A stretch of DNA of 64,000 nucleotides from Haloterrigena sp. H1 (GTDB lineage Archaea; Halobacteriota; Halobacteria; Halobacteriales; Natrialbaceae). The stretch spans positions 248,001-312,000 of the forward strand of contig NZ_SMZK01000002.1 of NCBI RefSeq assembly GCF_005938085.1. The letters are read 5' to 3'. Positions 45,583 to 56,309 of the stretch are shown piece by piece. Numbering within the stretch: the stretch's first letter is position 1; each line of letters opens with the position of its first letter. A model generated the notes under the pieces. That model saw only the letters and a list, made by a program, of their open reading frames with translations. It was not told the DNA's origin and searched no databases. The position numbers and the translations under genes are program-made.

Positions 45583-45858
45583 TTACTGCTGCTCAACAAC
45601 GTCAGCGAAGGCAACGCTCTGCCGGACATTCGTGACCTCGATCACCACATGGTCACCTAGTTCGGCATCAGCCACAATGATGACATATCCCCGTTCAACG
45701 CGAGCGATTCCATCACCTTGCTCACCGACGTCTTCAATCGTCACAGTCCGCCGTTCACTCTCTTCAACAGGCGGCTTTGGCGCAGACTGTGCCGTGATCT
45801 GTTGATTAGATTCTGTTGCGTGGTTGGGTCGCCTAGGGGCGTCTGTGAGTTCCGCCCT
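45583..45858 (-). pseudogene. Truncated TRAM-domain protein
   Basis: The C-terminal 60 residues (RRTVTIEDVGEQGDGIARVE, then GYVIIVADAELGDHVVIEVT) are a normal TRAM domain, an RNA-binding beta barrel in archaeal cold-shock-like proteins. Full haloarchaeal versions have another 60-70 residues before the Pro-rich linker. Here the protein sequence changes near RAELTDAPRRPNHATESN, where plus-strand zincin sequence begins. The N-terminal half is therefore missing, and expression from an internal start is possible but unproved. Confidence 0.65.
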
Positions 45859-45859
45859 C

Positions 45860-46176
45860 AAGAGCAGCCACGCGTCGCCGTCCGTGATCGTGAGAACGAG
45901 GCTGATCTCGCTGTCACGCTCGTTCACGAGTACGCACATGCGCTGTTGCACAGCGGCATTGATGACGAGACTGAACGATCGAAACGTGTACTCGAGGCTG
46001 AAGCGGTCGGCTACATCGCTGGGCGGTACTTCGAGTTGGATACCAGTGGGTCAGCATTCTATCTTGCCGCATGGCGCGGAGATGAACCGGAGGCGATCCT
46101 TGATCGGCTTGAGCGGATCAGTTCAACCTCTCAAGAACTCATCGATGTTATCGGTGAGGTGACCAAGAATAAGTGA
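45860..46176 (+). pseudogene. ArdC-like zinc metallopeptidase domain fragment
   Basis: Residues from about QEQPRVAVRDRENEADLAV onward form the C-terminal zincin of ArdC-type antirestriction proteins. The motif HEYAHALLH gives the HExxH zinc site, and EAEAVGYIAGRYFELDTSGS and WRGDEPEAILDRLERIS are conserved later parts. The N-terminal ssDNA-binding domain is absent: upstream sequence to 45718 is the antisense of the TRAM gene. It is a 5'-truncated remnant of a plasmid or virus-associated gene. Confidence 0.68.
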
Positions 46177-46319
46177 TAGAACGCTTCTACTCGAGATTAT
46201 CCGCATGGGTTGAGAGTGACTGCTCAATCAAAACTATGTTATGAAATTGATCAGTGAGAGGAACTAATACTATTAGGTTAGAGTATGATAGTGGGAGTAA
46301 CGAGACTTGGATAACTCAT

Positions 46320-46826
46320 ATGTCACCCAACCGACCATCCAATACAAGCCGTTCTATTCAGGACACTGATCCAGGGTCTAAAAACGAGTGTGAGATCTGT
46401 GGATCAACAGACTCACTCTCGAAATACTCATTGGAATCGTCGTCAGGTGACAGCTCAACAATCGCCCTGTGTCCAAGCCATTATCAAGTTGCAGTTCTCC
46501 TGAGTGGATCTCATTTTTCAGACTCCGATACTTCGACCGATTATAGTCTTCAAGAAACGAAGAAAATCACGGTTCGTGTCCCACGCGCATTGATTGAGGG
46601 TGCAGACTCCGTCGCTGAACAAGAGGGGCAGACGCGTAGCGAGTTTGTTCGTGATGGGATACAGATGGCGATAGAAATCCGAGATCTGGAAGAGGCATTT
46701 AATGAGATCATCTCTCAAGCAGTCCAATCACAACCGGACAGCGAAACGGAAAGCGATGTTGAATTTCTCAAAGAGCGAATTCGAAACCTTGAGTCCCTGC
46801 TTGAAGATAGTATCAACAAAATTTAG
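46320..46826 (+). CDS. Zinc-finger, ribbon-helix-helix, coiled-coil DNA-binding protein
   Basis: 168 residues from ATG 46320. A C-x2-C ... C-x2-H finger (CEICGSTDSL, CPSHY; about 20-54) precedes a ribbon-helix-helix (KKITVRVPRALIEGADSVAE and QTRSEFVRDGIQMAIEIRDL, about 78-120). The C-terminal helix with heptad-like leucines (LKERIRNLESLLEDS) suggests a coiled coil. A zinc module ahead of an RHH domain is unusual. RHH proteins of plasmids act in copy control, partition or toxin-antitoxin regulation. It lies in the remnant-rich region. Role is unknown. Confidence 0.75.
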   Translation: MSPNRPSNTSRSIQDTDPGSKNECEICGSTDSLSKYSLESSSGDSSTIALCPSHYQVAVLLSGSHFSDSDTSTDYSLQETKKITVRVPRALIEGADSVAEQEGQTRSEFVRDGIQMAIEIRDLEEAFNEIISQAVQSQPDSETESDVEFLKERIRNLESLLEDSINKI

Positions 46827-46831
46827 CTGAA

Positions 46832-46864
46832 CTGAGGCGCTAAGCCCTTTCCTCAGGGAGCGCC
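46832..46864. other. Structured element just after the RHH gene
   Basis: Two nested complementary pairs, CTGAGG (46832) with CCTCAG (46851) and GGCGCT (46836) with AGCGCC (46859), give alternative hairpins. It may act as a terminator or be a remnant of an IS1341 end or omega-RNA. The rest of 46865-47039 shows no gene. Confidence 0.35.
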
Positions 46865-47039
46865 GACTAAATGGAAGGCGAGAGCAGGAAGGGGATACAG
46901 CGCTGCACAGTTCTCATACACTGTTCGGTGACAGGCCTACAGGCGCCCACGCAGTCGCTTCCTCGGACGTCCGCTTGACCGACGGGTTAAACATCACAAT
47001 AACTCGTACCAACGGTTCTGTGCGGTCGTTGGCGACTAG

Positions 47040-47168
47040 TGCCCGTTACGCTCATCCGCAGACGGCACCGACGAAGACACGGGCCTGTATGACTATTTCT
47101 ACTCGTTCCTCGAGAATACCGGAAGACTGCGCCAAGTTGAACCAGAATTCATTCCGGTTTCCAAGTGA
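47040..47168 (+). pseudogene. Short C-terminal gene fragment
   Basis: Between a stop at 47037 and a stop at 47166 the frame reads ADGTDEDTGLYDYFYSFLEN, then TGRLRQVEPEFIPVSK. Composition is protein-like and acidic without a plausible start. It is probably the end of a lost plasmid-type gene. Family not recognised. Confidence 0.4.
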
Positions 47169-47302
47169 CCGCCCGGTGCGGTTTCTATGGTGCCAGATGG
47201 GTGAACACCATAACAGATCATCCGACGTTATCGGAGTTCGCTACGAACGAAGCAGCTGACCCGAAGCCGGCCAGTCGGCCATCGACTGACGAGACCGTGA
47301 CG

Positions 47303-47683
47303 ATGACGGCTGACGAGTGGGTCGCAACATACCTCATCGAGGATCAGATGGCGGATCTCACAGACGCGATCCGTGAGGCCGTCCAAAATGGCATCGACAG
47401 TACCGGTTCATCTCGTGTGCTAGTCAGCATCTCGCCCGAGCGGTCACTCATCTTCGATGACGGTGCTGGTGTCGGCCCCGAGTTCTCCGAAGAGGGACCT
47501 CGTCGATTGAACGTTGCGCTCACCCGCGCTCGGAAGCGGTTAGTCTTGATCGGGAACTGGGAACCATTGGGTACAGTCGCACCACATCGCTCACCAGAGG
47601 AGAGCTGTGCCCACCTCTATGCGAACCTGGCTGATGAACTACGGTCACAAAACCAGATGTTAGCCCGTAAAAAGCAGCTCTGA
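47303..47683 (+). pseudogene. Chimeric remnant: GHKL-ATPase start joined to helicase end
   Basis: From ATG 47303 the first half (MADLTDAIREAVQNGIDSTG, then RSLIFDDGAGV) shows the N and G1 boxes of a GHKL ATPase (Hsp90/topoisomerase VI/MutL type). Without a break it becomes EEGPRRLNVALTRARKRLVL and IGNWEPLG, the C-terminal motif VI region of a superfamily-1 DNA helicase (UvrD/Dna2-like). Neither domain is complete, so a deletion fused two genes in frame. Expression of the fused product is uncertain. Confidence 0.6.
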
Positions 47684-47820
47684 CATCTCCCCTGTGCGGG
47701 GTGACGCGACAGGCCAGTCAAATCATCCGTACCCTATTTGTCTCAGCCCGCTCGGCAGCTACCATCCTACGCCCATTCGGGTGGCTTTTGAGGTCTGATT
47801 AAGGACGGTGAGTGGTATAG

Positions 47821-47932
47821 CTACTCGATCGCGAGTGCATCGACGGCTTCGCGTGGTTCGATCTCGGACTCGAGGAGGCGATCGGCGGCCAGTTGCCAGG
47901 CGTGTTCGGCGAGTTCGGAGACCGGCCTACTC
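47821..47932 (-). pseudogene. C-terminal gene fragment, copy of the 39919 remnant
   Basis: Reads SELAEHAWQLAADRLLE, SEIEPREAVDALAIE and stop. It is homologous to 39919-40033 and open where that copy has a stop. No N-terminal part is found upstream (47933 onward is a MITE-like repeat). It is a truncated tail of a duplicated gene. Confidence 0.55.
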
Positions 47933-47943
47933 GTAGTGAACTG

Positions 47944-48044
47944 ATAGGGATCAGCAGACTAGTTCATAGTTTCTCTCGTCGTGCGGTTTTTCCAGTAGGC
48001 TGTTTTCCTTGTGAGAATTTCTGAATATTCACGCTGATCCCTAT
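47944..48044. mobile_element. MITE-like element with 12-bp terminal inverted repeats
   Basis: ATAGGGATCAGC (47944-47955) is repeated inverted as GCTGATCCCTAT (48033-48044) around an AT-richer 77-base core. GAACT occurs just outside both ends, offset by one and two bases, so it may be an imperfect target duplication. No coding capacity. The parent transposon is not in the window. Confidence 0.55.
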
Positions 48045-48144
48045 GAGAACTCGGTCAGTGAAACGGCGATCAGGAGGTCTTCGCGGCGATCGGTCAGTGA
48101 CATCGCCGGCGTTGGTCGCGGCTTTGTATGTACGTCAGTAGACG

Positions 48145-48275
48145 TCACGGCTTGCTGGCAGCGCAGTCGTGGCACAGTTCGGCGATCTGGGAGTCCTGAT
48201 CGGATGGATCGTATGTAGTCATCTCCTCAATCTCGTCGTCCTTGAAGACGACGCGGCCTTCACCACCGGAGGTGA
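48145..48275 (-). pseudogene. C-terminal fragment of a small CxxC-type protein
   Basis: Minus-strand frame RYLTSGGEGRVVFKDDEIEE, then MTTYDPSDQDSQIAELCHDC and AASKP. A CHDC motif and acidic body resemble small haloarchaeal zinc proteins, but no good start is found and the frame runs into the next remnant at about 48280. It could also be a 20-residue leader from the internal ATG, which is less likely. Confidence 0.4.
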
Positions 48276-48281
48276 GATAGC

Positions 48282-48545
48282 GTGACCGAGTACGATGAAA
48301 CGATGGACAAGCTTTCGTCACTGTTCGATCACGATAAGCCCGAGAGCGAGCCGACGCTTGTACAGTGCCGCGTGCTTGCGCCCGCTGGGAGCGACCCAGC
48401 CGATATCGGATTAAACTTAGTGCCGCTCGCGATCACGAGAGCAAGACCGTATGGCTCCGCAGTGACGCCGACGGGATGCGCGAGCGCGGGGAAATCACTC
48501 GTCGCGGCCGCCGATCTGGTGGAGTCCGACGACGACCGCGAATAG
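48282..48545 (+). pseudogene. Probable frameshifted plasmid-type protein
   Basis: From GTG 48282 the frame reads TEYDETMDKLSSLFDHDKPE and SEPTLVQCRVLAPAGSDPAD, clearly protein-like. It then changes to low-quality sequence after about residue 55, while another frame (from 48365) gives SAARDHESKTVWLRSDADGM. A frameshift near 48420 is the best explanation. Family unknown. No supported gene follows until 48854. Confidence 0.45.
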
Positions 48546-48853
48546 TCGCCAGCGCGGCATCCTCAGGATGTCGAGTGTTGTTTGATGTCTTCCAATTCTG
48601 CGAGTTCCGTATTGAGATCCTCGTCAGTTCGACTTTCTCCAATTTGTTTCTCTGGGTTTTCTGGCGTGGTGTCCGCATTGCGGAGGTGACCGAACACCTG
48701 GTATCCTTGTTTGAGAGGAGAGACGTATCGCCGGGTGTCTGCTCGATCGATGATGAAGTGATTTTAAGCAAAACTGGCATAGTATACTCAATCTAATATT
48801 CAGAGACCGATGCGTCGGACGTCGAACGTTCCGGCGCGACTGATCGACCATGC

Positions 48854-49906
48854 ATGAAACGGACAGTCATCCTCGGCGGCGGAGAGGCGGGCTTGATCGC
48901 TGCGGCGTACCTGGAGCGCGCGAGCGAGACGAACGTAGTCGTCGTTTCCGAGCGGGAACGCCACGTATTCTCGTTCCAGCTCTACCGGGTGATCAAAGGG
49001 ATGCCGTTCGACGGGGCGACACTCGACTTACGGGACGCGTTCGCCGACAGGGCTGTCACCGTCGTCCGGGATCACGTCCGGTGGCTGGACACAGCTGAGA
49101 AGCGGGTTGACCTGCGGAGCGGGTCGATAGAGTATGACTCCCTCCTGATCGCGCTCGGCGGTGTGACTAGACTCGACGCCGTCGACCGCAGTCGCGTGTC
49201 GGATGTTCGGACAGACGCCAGAGAGATTCAGCATGCAGTACACTCTGGGAGTGTTCGCGATGTCGTCATCGTCGGTGGTGGCCCGGTCGGCGTCGAGACG
49301 GCGGCGACGCTTGCGTCACTCGTGAGTGACCTCGACATCTCGCTGATCACGTCAGGCGAGCACCCGCTCGCCGACTTTCCGGAGCGTGCGGGGCGCATCG
49401 CCGAGGGAGAATTAGGGCAACGAGGCGTCGATGTCCGGACGGGAACACGCGCGACAGAAGTGACGGACGACGGCGTCGTGCTGGACGGGGAGCGCGTCGA
49501 GCGAAGTGATCTAACGGTCTGGGCGGGCGGAGTGAAGCCGAATCCGGTGATCGAGAATTTCGACCTCCCGCGGAACGAGCGCGGCCTGCTCGTCAACGAG
49601 TACCTCCGCTGTCGGGACGCCGACGGCGTCTACGCGGTCGGAGACGTGGTCGACTACCCCGGAAAGGTCACAGACGGCTATTCGGCGGGGCTGGAAGCCA
49701 GACGAGCCGCGAAGAACGTGCTGCGGGATCTCCGGGAACGGCCGCCGAAAGAGTACGACGAACGGTGGCATCCGAGAATCGTCTACCTCGGTCGGACCAC
49801 CGCCCTGTTCGCGGCAGACAGGATCGTCCACTGCGGGACGTGGCCGGCGATTCTGCGAGCCATCGCCGCCAGGGGCTACCCGCTCTTCTGGAACTACGTG
49901 TACTGA
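48854..49906 (+). CDS. FAD-dependent pyridine-nucleotide disulfide-type oxidoreductase (NDH-2-like)
   Basis: 350 residues. FAD-binding GGGEAGLIAA (residues 8-17) and NAD(P)-binding VIVGGGPVGVETAATL (near 137) are both present, together with DGVYAVGDVVDYPGK near 258. The C-terminal part includes RIVYLGRTTALFAADRIV. No redox-active CxxC is present, as in type II NADH dehydrogenases and AIFM2-like quinone reductases. It is soluble or peripherally membrane-bound, probably transferring electrons from NAD(P)H to quinone. It is intact although the surroundings are decayed. Confidence 0.88.
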   Translation: MKRTVILGGGEAGLIAAAYLERASETNVVVVSERERHVFSFQLYRVIKGMPFDGATLDLRDAFADRAVTVVRDHVRWLDTAEKRVDLRSGSIEYDSLLIALGGVTRLDAVDRSRVSDVRTDAREIQHAVHSGSVRDVVIVGGGPVGVETAATLASLVSDLDISLITSGEHPLADFPERAGRIAEGELGQRGVDVRTGTRATEVTDDGVVLDGERVERSDLTVWAGGVKPNPVIENFDLPRNERGLLVNEYLRCRDADGVYAVGDVVDYPGKVTDGYSAGLEARRAAKNVLRDLRERPPKEYDERWHPRIVYLGRTTALFAADRIVHCGTWPAILRAIAARGYPLFWNYVY

Positions 49907-50287
49907 CCGTGTCTGACATGCCCGGACGACCGCAGCGAGACGGTGGCTAATACACTATGCTTGTTTCATAGAATCGACTCACGGTTCTTCCGATTCCTCG
50001 GTTTCCTTAAAATAAGGACGACGTTGGAGGACCTGCCGACGTGAGTGATCAGCGAAACAGTTGGCTCCCTCGAGAAGTGGGCAAATCATGCTAAAGGACC
50101 GGGTTCTGAGCGAGTCCTATGCTGTTCAGAATTATGTATACCACTCCGGCGGGTTTGCCCGCTGGGGACAGTCGAATGGTCCGTCCGGAACTATCCGGTC
50201 ATGATCATATTCGTCACTAACTCATGGACGGAATGGAGATGGAAAGTGATTATCGAGATAGAAGACTGACGATCAGAAAGGCCCCAC
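49907..50287. other. Intergenic region, no gene seen
   Basis: About 380 bases after the oxidoreductase with AT-richer composition. No supported gene, repeat or RNA is evident. Confidence 0.4.
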
Positions 50288-50551
50288 CTACTGCAAAATA
50301 GCTGGGAGCGCCCAGAAATACTCTGTGACTCCCGACTCCAAAGTTAGCACAGCGTTGATAGTGAGATGGATCCATCCATACGCCACAACGATAAACAGTG
50401 TCGCGAGGCTCACTTGAATGACCATGACTAGATAAGACACCTCTACCTCTGAATCGTCTGTCTGATTTGCCCCCTCCCCGTCTGCTCGGATCGTAGTCGT
50501 ACTATATTCATTAAACAGAAGCCATATAAATATTATAGTATTATAAACCAT
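50288..50551 (-). CDS. Possible small two-helix membrane protein
   Basis: 87 residues: an N-terminal hydrophobic stretch (MVYNTIIFIWLLF), an acidic loop (RADGEGANQTDDSEVEV) and a second helix (VSLATLFIVVAYGWIHL), ending ALPAILQ. The last two thirds look coding. The first 20 codons are AT-rich and may be non-coding, so it could be the tail of a truncated membrane gene. It lies next to an NmrA-type remnant. Confidence 0.4.
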   Translation of the reverse strand: MVYNTIIFIWLLFNEYSTTTIRADGEGANQTDDSEVEVSYLVMVIQVSLATLFIVVAYGWIHLTINAVLTLESGVTEYFWALPAILQ

Positions 50552-50634
50552 TTACTGAGTTGGTCGATGACAGCTCGTCCTTGATTGCCTGTCCCTCCGA
50601 CAACAAGAACTGTGTTGGATGTCACGTGTTTCAT
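50533..50634 (-). pseudogene. N-terminal remnant of an NmrA-type NAD(P)-binding protein
   Basis: From ATG 50634 the frame MKHVTSNTVLVVGGTGNQGR, then AVIDQLSK shows the Rossmann GGTGNQG motif that opens NmrA/NAD-dependent epimerase-like proteins. It stops 33 residues in, after KWFIIL, where homology is lost. The remaining roughly 250 residues are absent. Confidence 0.6.
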
Positions 50635-50792
50635 AGTCAGAAAACCATCACTAAAAACTACTCTCACCATTCGTTCTTCGGAAGCAGGCTGTTGGCTGGG
50701 TGGAGCTATCAGTATGAACTGCCACAGGGCTTGAACCCGAGGTACTTCACCCAACAGTTGAGTCCATGGACCGCTAATTGCAACCGATACCT

Positions 50793-52061
50793 GTGTCTAA
50801 CACGGACCGGCAGCACGATCTCGTCGTCTGGGGGGCAACCGGCGTCGCTGGCCGCCTCGTCGCTGAGTATCTCACGGAGCAGTACACACCAGACCAGCTC
50901 TCGCTCGCACTCGGCGGTCGCAGCGAGAGTCAACTCCACAAATTGGAAACAGCACTCAGAGACCGGCGTTCTGCGTGGGATGACATCCCGATCGTCCTCG
51001 GCGACGCAACCGAGCCTGAAAGTCTTCACACCATCGCCGAAGACACGCATGTCGTTTGTACGACGGTCGGCCCGTACACGAAGTATGGTACACCACTCGT
51101 TGAGGCATGCATCGACGCTGAGACGGATTACTGTGATCTGACTGGTGAGGTGAACTGGGTGCGGGAGATGATCGACCGATACCACGACGACGCAGTCGAG
51201 GCTGGCACTCGAATCGTCCATAGCTGTGGATTCGACTCGATCCCCACCGATCTTGGTACGAAACTCGTTCAATCGTTCGCTATCGACGAGTTCGGGACTC
51301 CGTGTGATATGGCGCAAATATACCTGGAGGACAGTCGCGGTAGCGTGAGCGGTGGGACGATGGCCAGTGCAATCGAAGTATTTCGCGCCGCGTCGACCGA
51401 CCCGCTGGCCCGGCAGACGCTTCGGAACCCGTACTCGTTGGCACCGAAAGGTGAGCGCGACGGCGTCGATCCGGGCGCACAGTCCGTACCGAAAAAGGAC
51501 CCACTACGATCGGTGTGGACAGCTCCCTCGCCGATGGCGATGGTGAACGAACGAGTCGTTCGACGCAGCAACGCGCTGCTCGGGTATCCGTGGGGTCGTG
51601 AGTTCGAGTGCACAGAAGTGCTGCCCATGGGCGACGGCCTCGGCGGCCTGGCACGTGCAAACGCTGTCTGGGCGGGTCTCACAGCCGCTACTGCTGGGAT
51701 GGCGTTCGGGCCAACACGAGAAGGATTACGTCGATTCGTGTTCCCGGATCCGGGCGAGGGGCCGACGAGAGAGCAGATCGAAAACGGGTATTTCACCGTC
51801 CGTGTACTCGGCCGTGGAATCGCCACTGACGGCCCGTTCGTCGTGGAGAGTCAGATTAGCGCCGATCGGGATCCGGGGTACGGAGCGACCGCGAGGATGC
51901 TCAGCGAAGCTTCGATGTGTCTGGTGCGCGACCAGACTGACTCACCGCTCGAGGGTGGAATTCTCACGCCAGCGTCAGGTATCGGTGATCCACTTGCTGA
52001 CAGGCTTCGACAGGCGGGACTGGATGTGAAGGTGGACGTGTGGGATCGGCCGCCCGCGTAA
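50793..52061 (+). CDS. Saccharopine-dehydrogenase-like oxidoreductase (trans-acting enoyl reductase family)
   Basis: 422 residues from GTG 50793; the frame extends to a TTG at 50778. A Rossmann domain (DLVVWGATGVAGRLVAEYLT) is followed by YGTPLVEACIDAETDYCDLT, the signature segment of the saccharopine dehydrogenase / trans-acting enoyl reductase family, and HSCGFDSIPTDLG. The C-terminal region folds back as in the family. It probably reduces a lipid or polyketide-like enoyl substrate with NAD(P)H. The haloarchaeal function is unknown. Confidence 0.88.
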   Translation: MSNTDRQHDLVVWGATGVAGRLVAEYLTEQYTPDQLSLALGGRSESQLHKLETALRDRRSAWDDIPIVLGDATEPESLHTIAEDTHVVCTTVGPYTKYGTPLVEACIDAETDYCDLTGEVNWVREMIDRYHDDAVEAGTRIVHSCGFDSIPTDLGTKLVQSFAIDEFGTPCDMAQIYLEDSRGSVSGGTMASAIEVFRAASTDPLARQTLRNPYSLAPKGERDGVDPGAQSVPKKDPLRSVWTAPSPMAMVNERVVRRSNALLGYPWGREFECTEVLPMGDGLGGLARANAVWAGLTAATAGMAFGPTREGLRRFVFPDPGEGPTREQIENGYFTVRVLGRGIATDGPFVVESQISADRDPGYGATARMLSEASMCLVRDQTDSPLEGGILTPASGIGDPLADRLRQAGLDVKVDVWDRPPA

Positions 52062-52129
52062 CGGGAGTTGCTCACCAGAAGCTAGGCCAACACCGACCAT
52101 CAGGCAATCTCGCTCCGAGACAGGGACCG

Positions 52130-52457
52130 CTACTTATGACGTTCCCCGAGCCCGTTCACGGTCAACAGTGCGTCCCGGACCATCGCGGGCTCAACTGGGA
52201 ACGGCTCGTTGTGGATCGTCTCCTCTTCGACGCAGGCCGCCTCGGCGACCGTATCGAGCTGGTCTTCCGTAGGATCGTCGAGACCGATGTCCGCCAGCGT
52301 GACCGGAACCCGATGTCGAGCGAGAACTCGACGATGTCTTCGACGAACTCGTCGTCCCTACCCTCGAGACAGCTCGATTTTCGTCTGCGACAATCGCTCG
52401 GTGGACTACGACATCCCCGAAAGTCTCGTTCTCAAACGGCTCAGCTCTGTTGTGCAT
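52130..52457 (-). pseudogene. gldA: Glycerol dehydrogenase (iron-type alcohol dehydrogenase) C-terminal remnant
   Basis: The last 60 residues in frame read VPVTLADIGLDDPTEDQLDT, then EEETIHNEPFPVEPAMVRDA and LLTVNGLGERHK, the C-terminus of haloarchaeal glycerol dehydrogenases. Upstream GRDDEFVEDIVEFSLDIGF continues in another frame, so there is at least one frameshift, and the N-terminal 250 residues are missing. It is a decayed gene. The rest of 52062-52659 has no supported gene. Confidence 0.7.
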
Positions 52458-52659
52458 TGAACGCTCAGAGAAGCAGAGGAGTATCTGCGTGCCGATTGCG
52501 ACTGGGTGAATGAGACGTGGAAAGGGAGTGAAGACCTGATCGAGAGCTGCAACGGATCGTCGATCGATTTGACATTCTTACTCGATCGGCAGTCATTTAT
52601 TTATGGCTGTGGGGACTTATCGACCAACTTACGGCAGAAGTTTGCTCAAAGTCAAGAAA

Positions 52660-52734
52660 TAGCGGGAAGTAGATTTGAACTACTGATCTGCGGGTTATGA
52701 GCCCGCCGGAATCTCCTGGCTATCCCATCCCGCT
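52660..52734 (-). tRNA. Initiator tRNA-Met (CAT)
   Basis: A 75-base cloverleaf. The acceptor pairs AGCGGGA with TCCCGCT. The anticodon arm is GCGGG-CTCATAA-CCCGC with anticodon CAT, and the T arm is AGTAG-TTCAAAT-CTACT. Three consecutive G:C pairs in the anticodon stem and the A1:U72 pair identify it as the initiator. There is no intron and CCA is not encoded. It lies downstream of the second 5S gene on the same strand. Confidence 0.92.
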
Positions 52735-52893
52735 ATCTATCTATCTCTGCCGACCATGATTAAGGATTGCTATCTGGTTGCTGTCTATGAAATAGTCTGA
52801 CCAAATTCATTCTCAATATCTACCACTATCTGTAAGATATTATAGAATATAGATGACCCCAGCCGTAGGCACTGTCTGGGTATCAATATGAAT

Positions 52894-53015
52894 AGGAGCG
52901 GCGAATCGACGTTCCCAGAGGATCGCTCACTCCAGTAGTTGCCGATACGTAGGCGAGCTTATCTTCCGTGTTCGGGACGGGTACGGGAGGAACCTCGCCA
53001 CTGTGGCCGCTGTAA
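52894..53015 (-). rRNA. rrf: 5S ribosomal RNA, distal diverged copy
   Basis: About 122 bases. The conserved core GAACACGGAAGATAAG and TACTGGAGTG are present, flanked by complementary ends. It differs from the proximal copy at many places, but helix II changes are compensated: GGCGGG/CCCGCC becomes GGCGAG/CTCGCC. Structure is therefore kept. It is preceded by its own t-element-like hairpin (53023-53041). Confidence 0.85.
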
Positions 53016-53022
53016 TGCCGAT

Positions 53023-53041
53023 CGGCGGAATCGAACCGCCG
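53023..53041 (-). other. t-element hairpin before distal 5S
   Basis: On the minus strand CGGCGG-TTCGATT-CCGCCG forms a tRNA T-arm-like hairpin ending 8 bases before the distal 5S start. In Haloferax volcanii, such mini-tRNA-like t-elements upstream of 5S are recognised by tRNase Z to create the 5S 5' end. Confidence 0.65.
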
Positions 53042-53086
53042 TTAGACCACGATCGGTGGATGATGACCGTATTGGTCGATATGAGT

Positions 53087-53208
53087 GGAGGCGGCGAAAC
53101 GAGTTTCCCAGAGGGTCGCCCACTCCAGTACTCACCGTAACGCAGGCGGGCTTATCTTCCGTGTTCGGGATGGGTACGGGAGGAGCCCCGCCGCTGTGGC
53201 CGCCGTAA
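53087..53208 (-). rRNA. rrf: 5S ribosomal RNA, proximal copy
   Basis: 122 bases beginning TTACGGCGGCCACAGCGG and ending GCCGCCTCC. It contains the conserved CCATCCCGAACACGGAAGAT and TACTGGAGTG blocks of haloarchaeal 5S. It follows the 23S gene by about 130 bases in the same transcript and has a t-element hairpin before it. Confidence 0.92.
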
Positions 53209-53215
53209 CGCCGAC

Positions 53216-53234
53216 CAGCGGAATCGAACCGCCG
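53216..53234 (-). other. t-element hairpin before proximal 5S
   Basis: Minus strand CGGCGG-TTCGATT-CCGCTG, a T-arm-like hairpin with one weaker pair, 8 bases before the proximal 5S start. The loop is identical to that of the distal copy, so the unit hairpin-plus-5S was duplicated. Confidence 0.65.
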
Positions 53235-53294
53235 TCATTCCAATATCGGTGGTGTGTCCAAGACCGTTGTATACGTGTAGTCCAGTTTGCGTCC

Positions 53295-53314
53295 GGACCC
53301 GTTCGCGCGTCACG
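53295..53314 (-). other. 23S precursor processing stem, 3' arm
   Basis: GGACCCGTTC (53295) and GTCACG (53309) complement the block before the 23S 5' end (56290-56309). The pair brings the ends of 23S together in the typical archaeal bulge-helix-bulge stem cut by the splicing endonuclease. Confidence 0.6.
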
Positions 53315-53339
53315 GATCCAATGCGATTGTAGTTATGAG

Positions 53340-56254
<2,915 letters not shown>

Positions 56255-56289
56255 TTCATCGGATCGGCGTTGCGACAGAGTCGCAACAT

Positions 56290-56309
56290 CGTGACCCGGG
56301 AACGGGTCC
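56290..56309 (-). other. 23S precursor processing stem, 5' arm
   Basis: Minus strand GGACCCGTT (56301-56309) and GTCACG (56290-56295) complement 53295-53314. It sits about 35 bases before the 23S 5' end, between tRNA-Ala and 23S. Confidence 0.6.

Noticed and set aside
45718..45858. N-terminal part of the zincin frame
   Set aside because: It is antisense to the TRAM domain and has no similarity to ArdC proteins.
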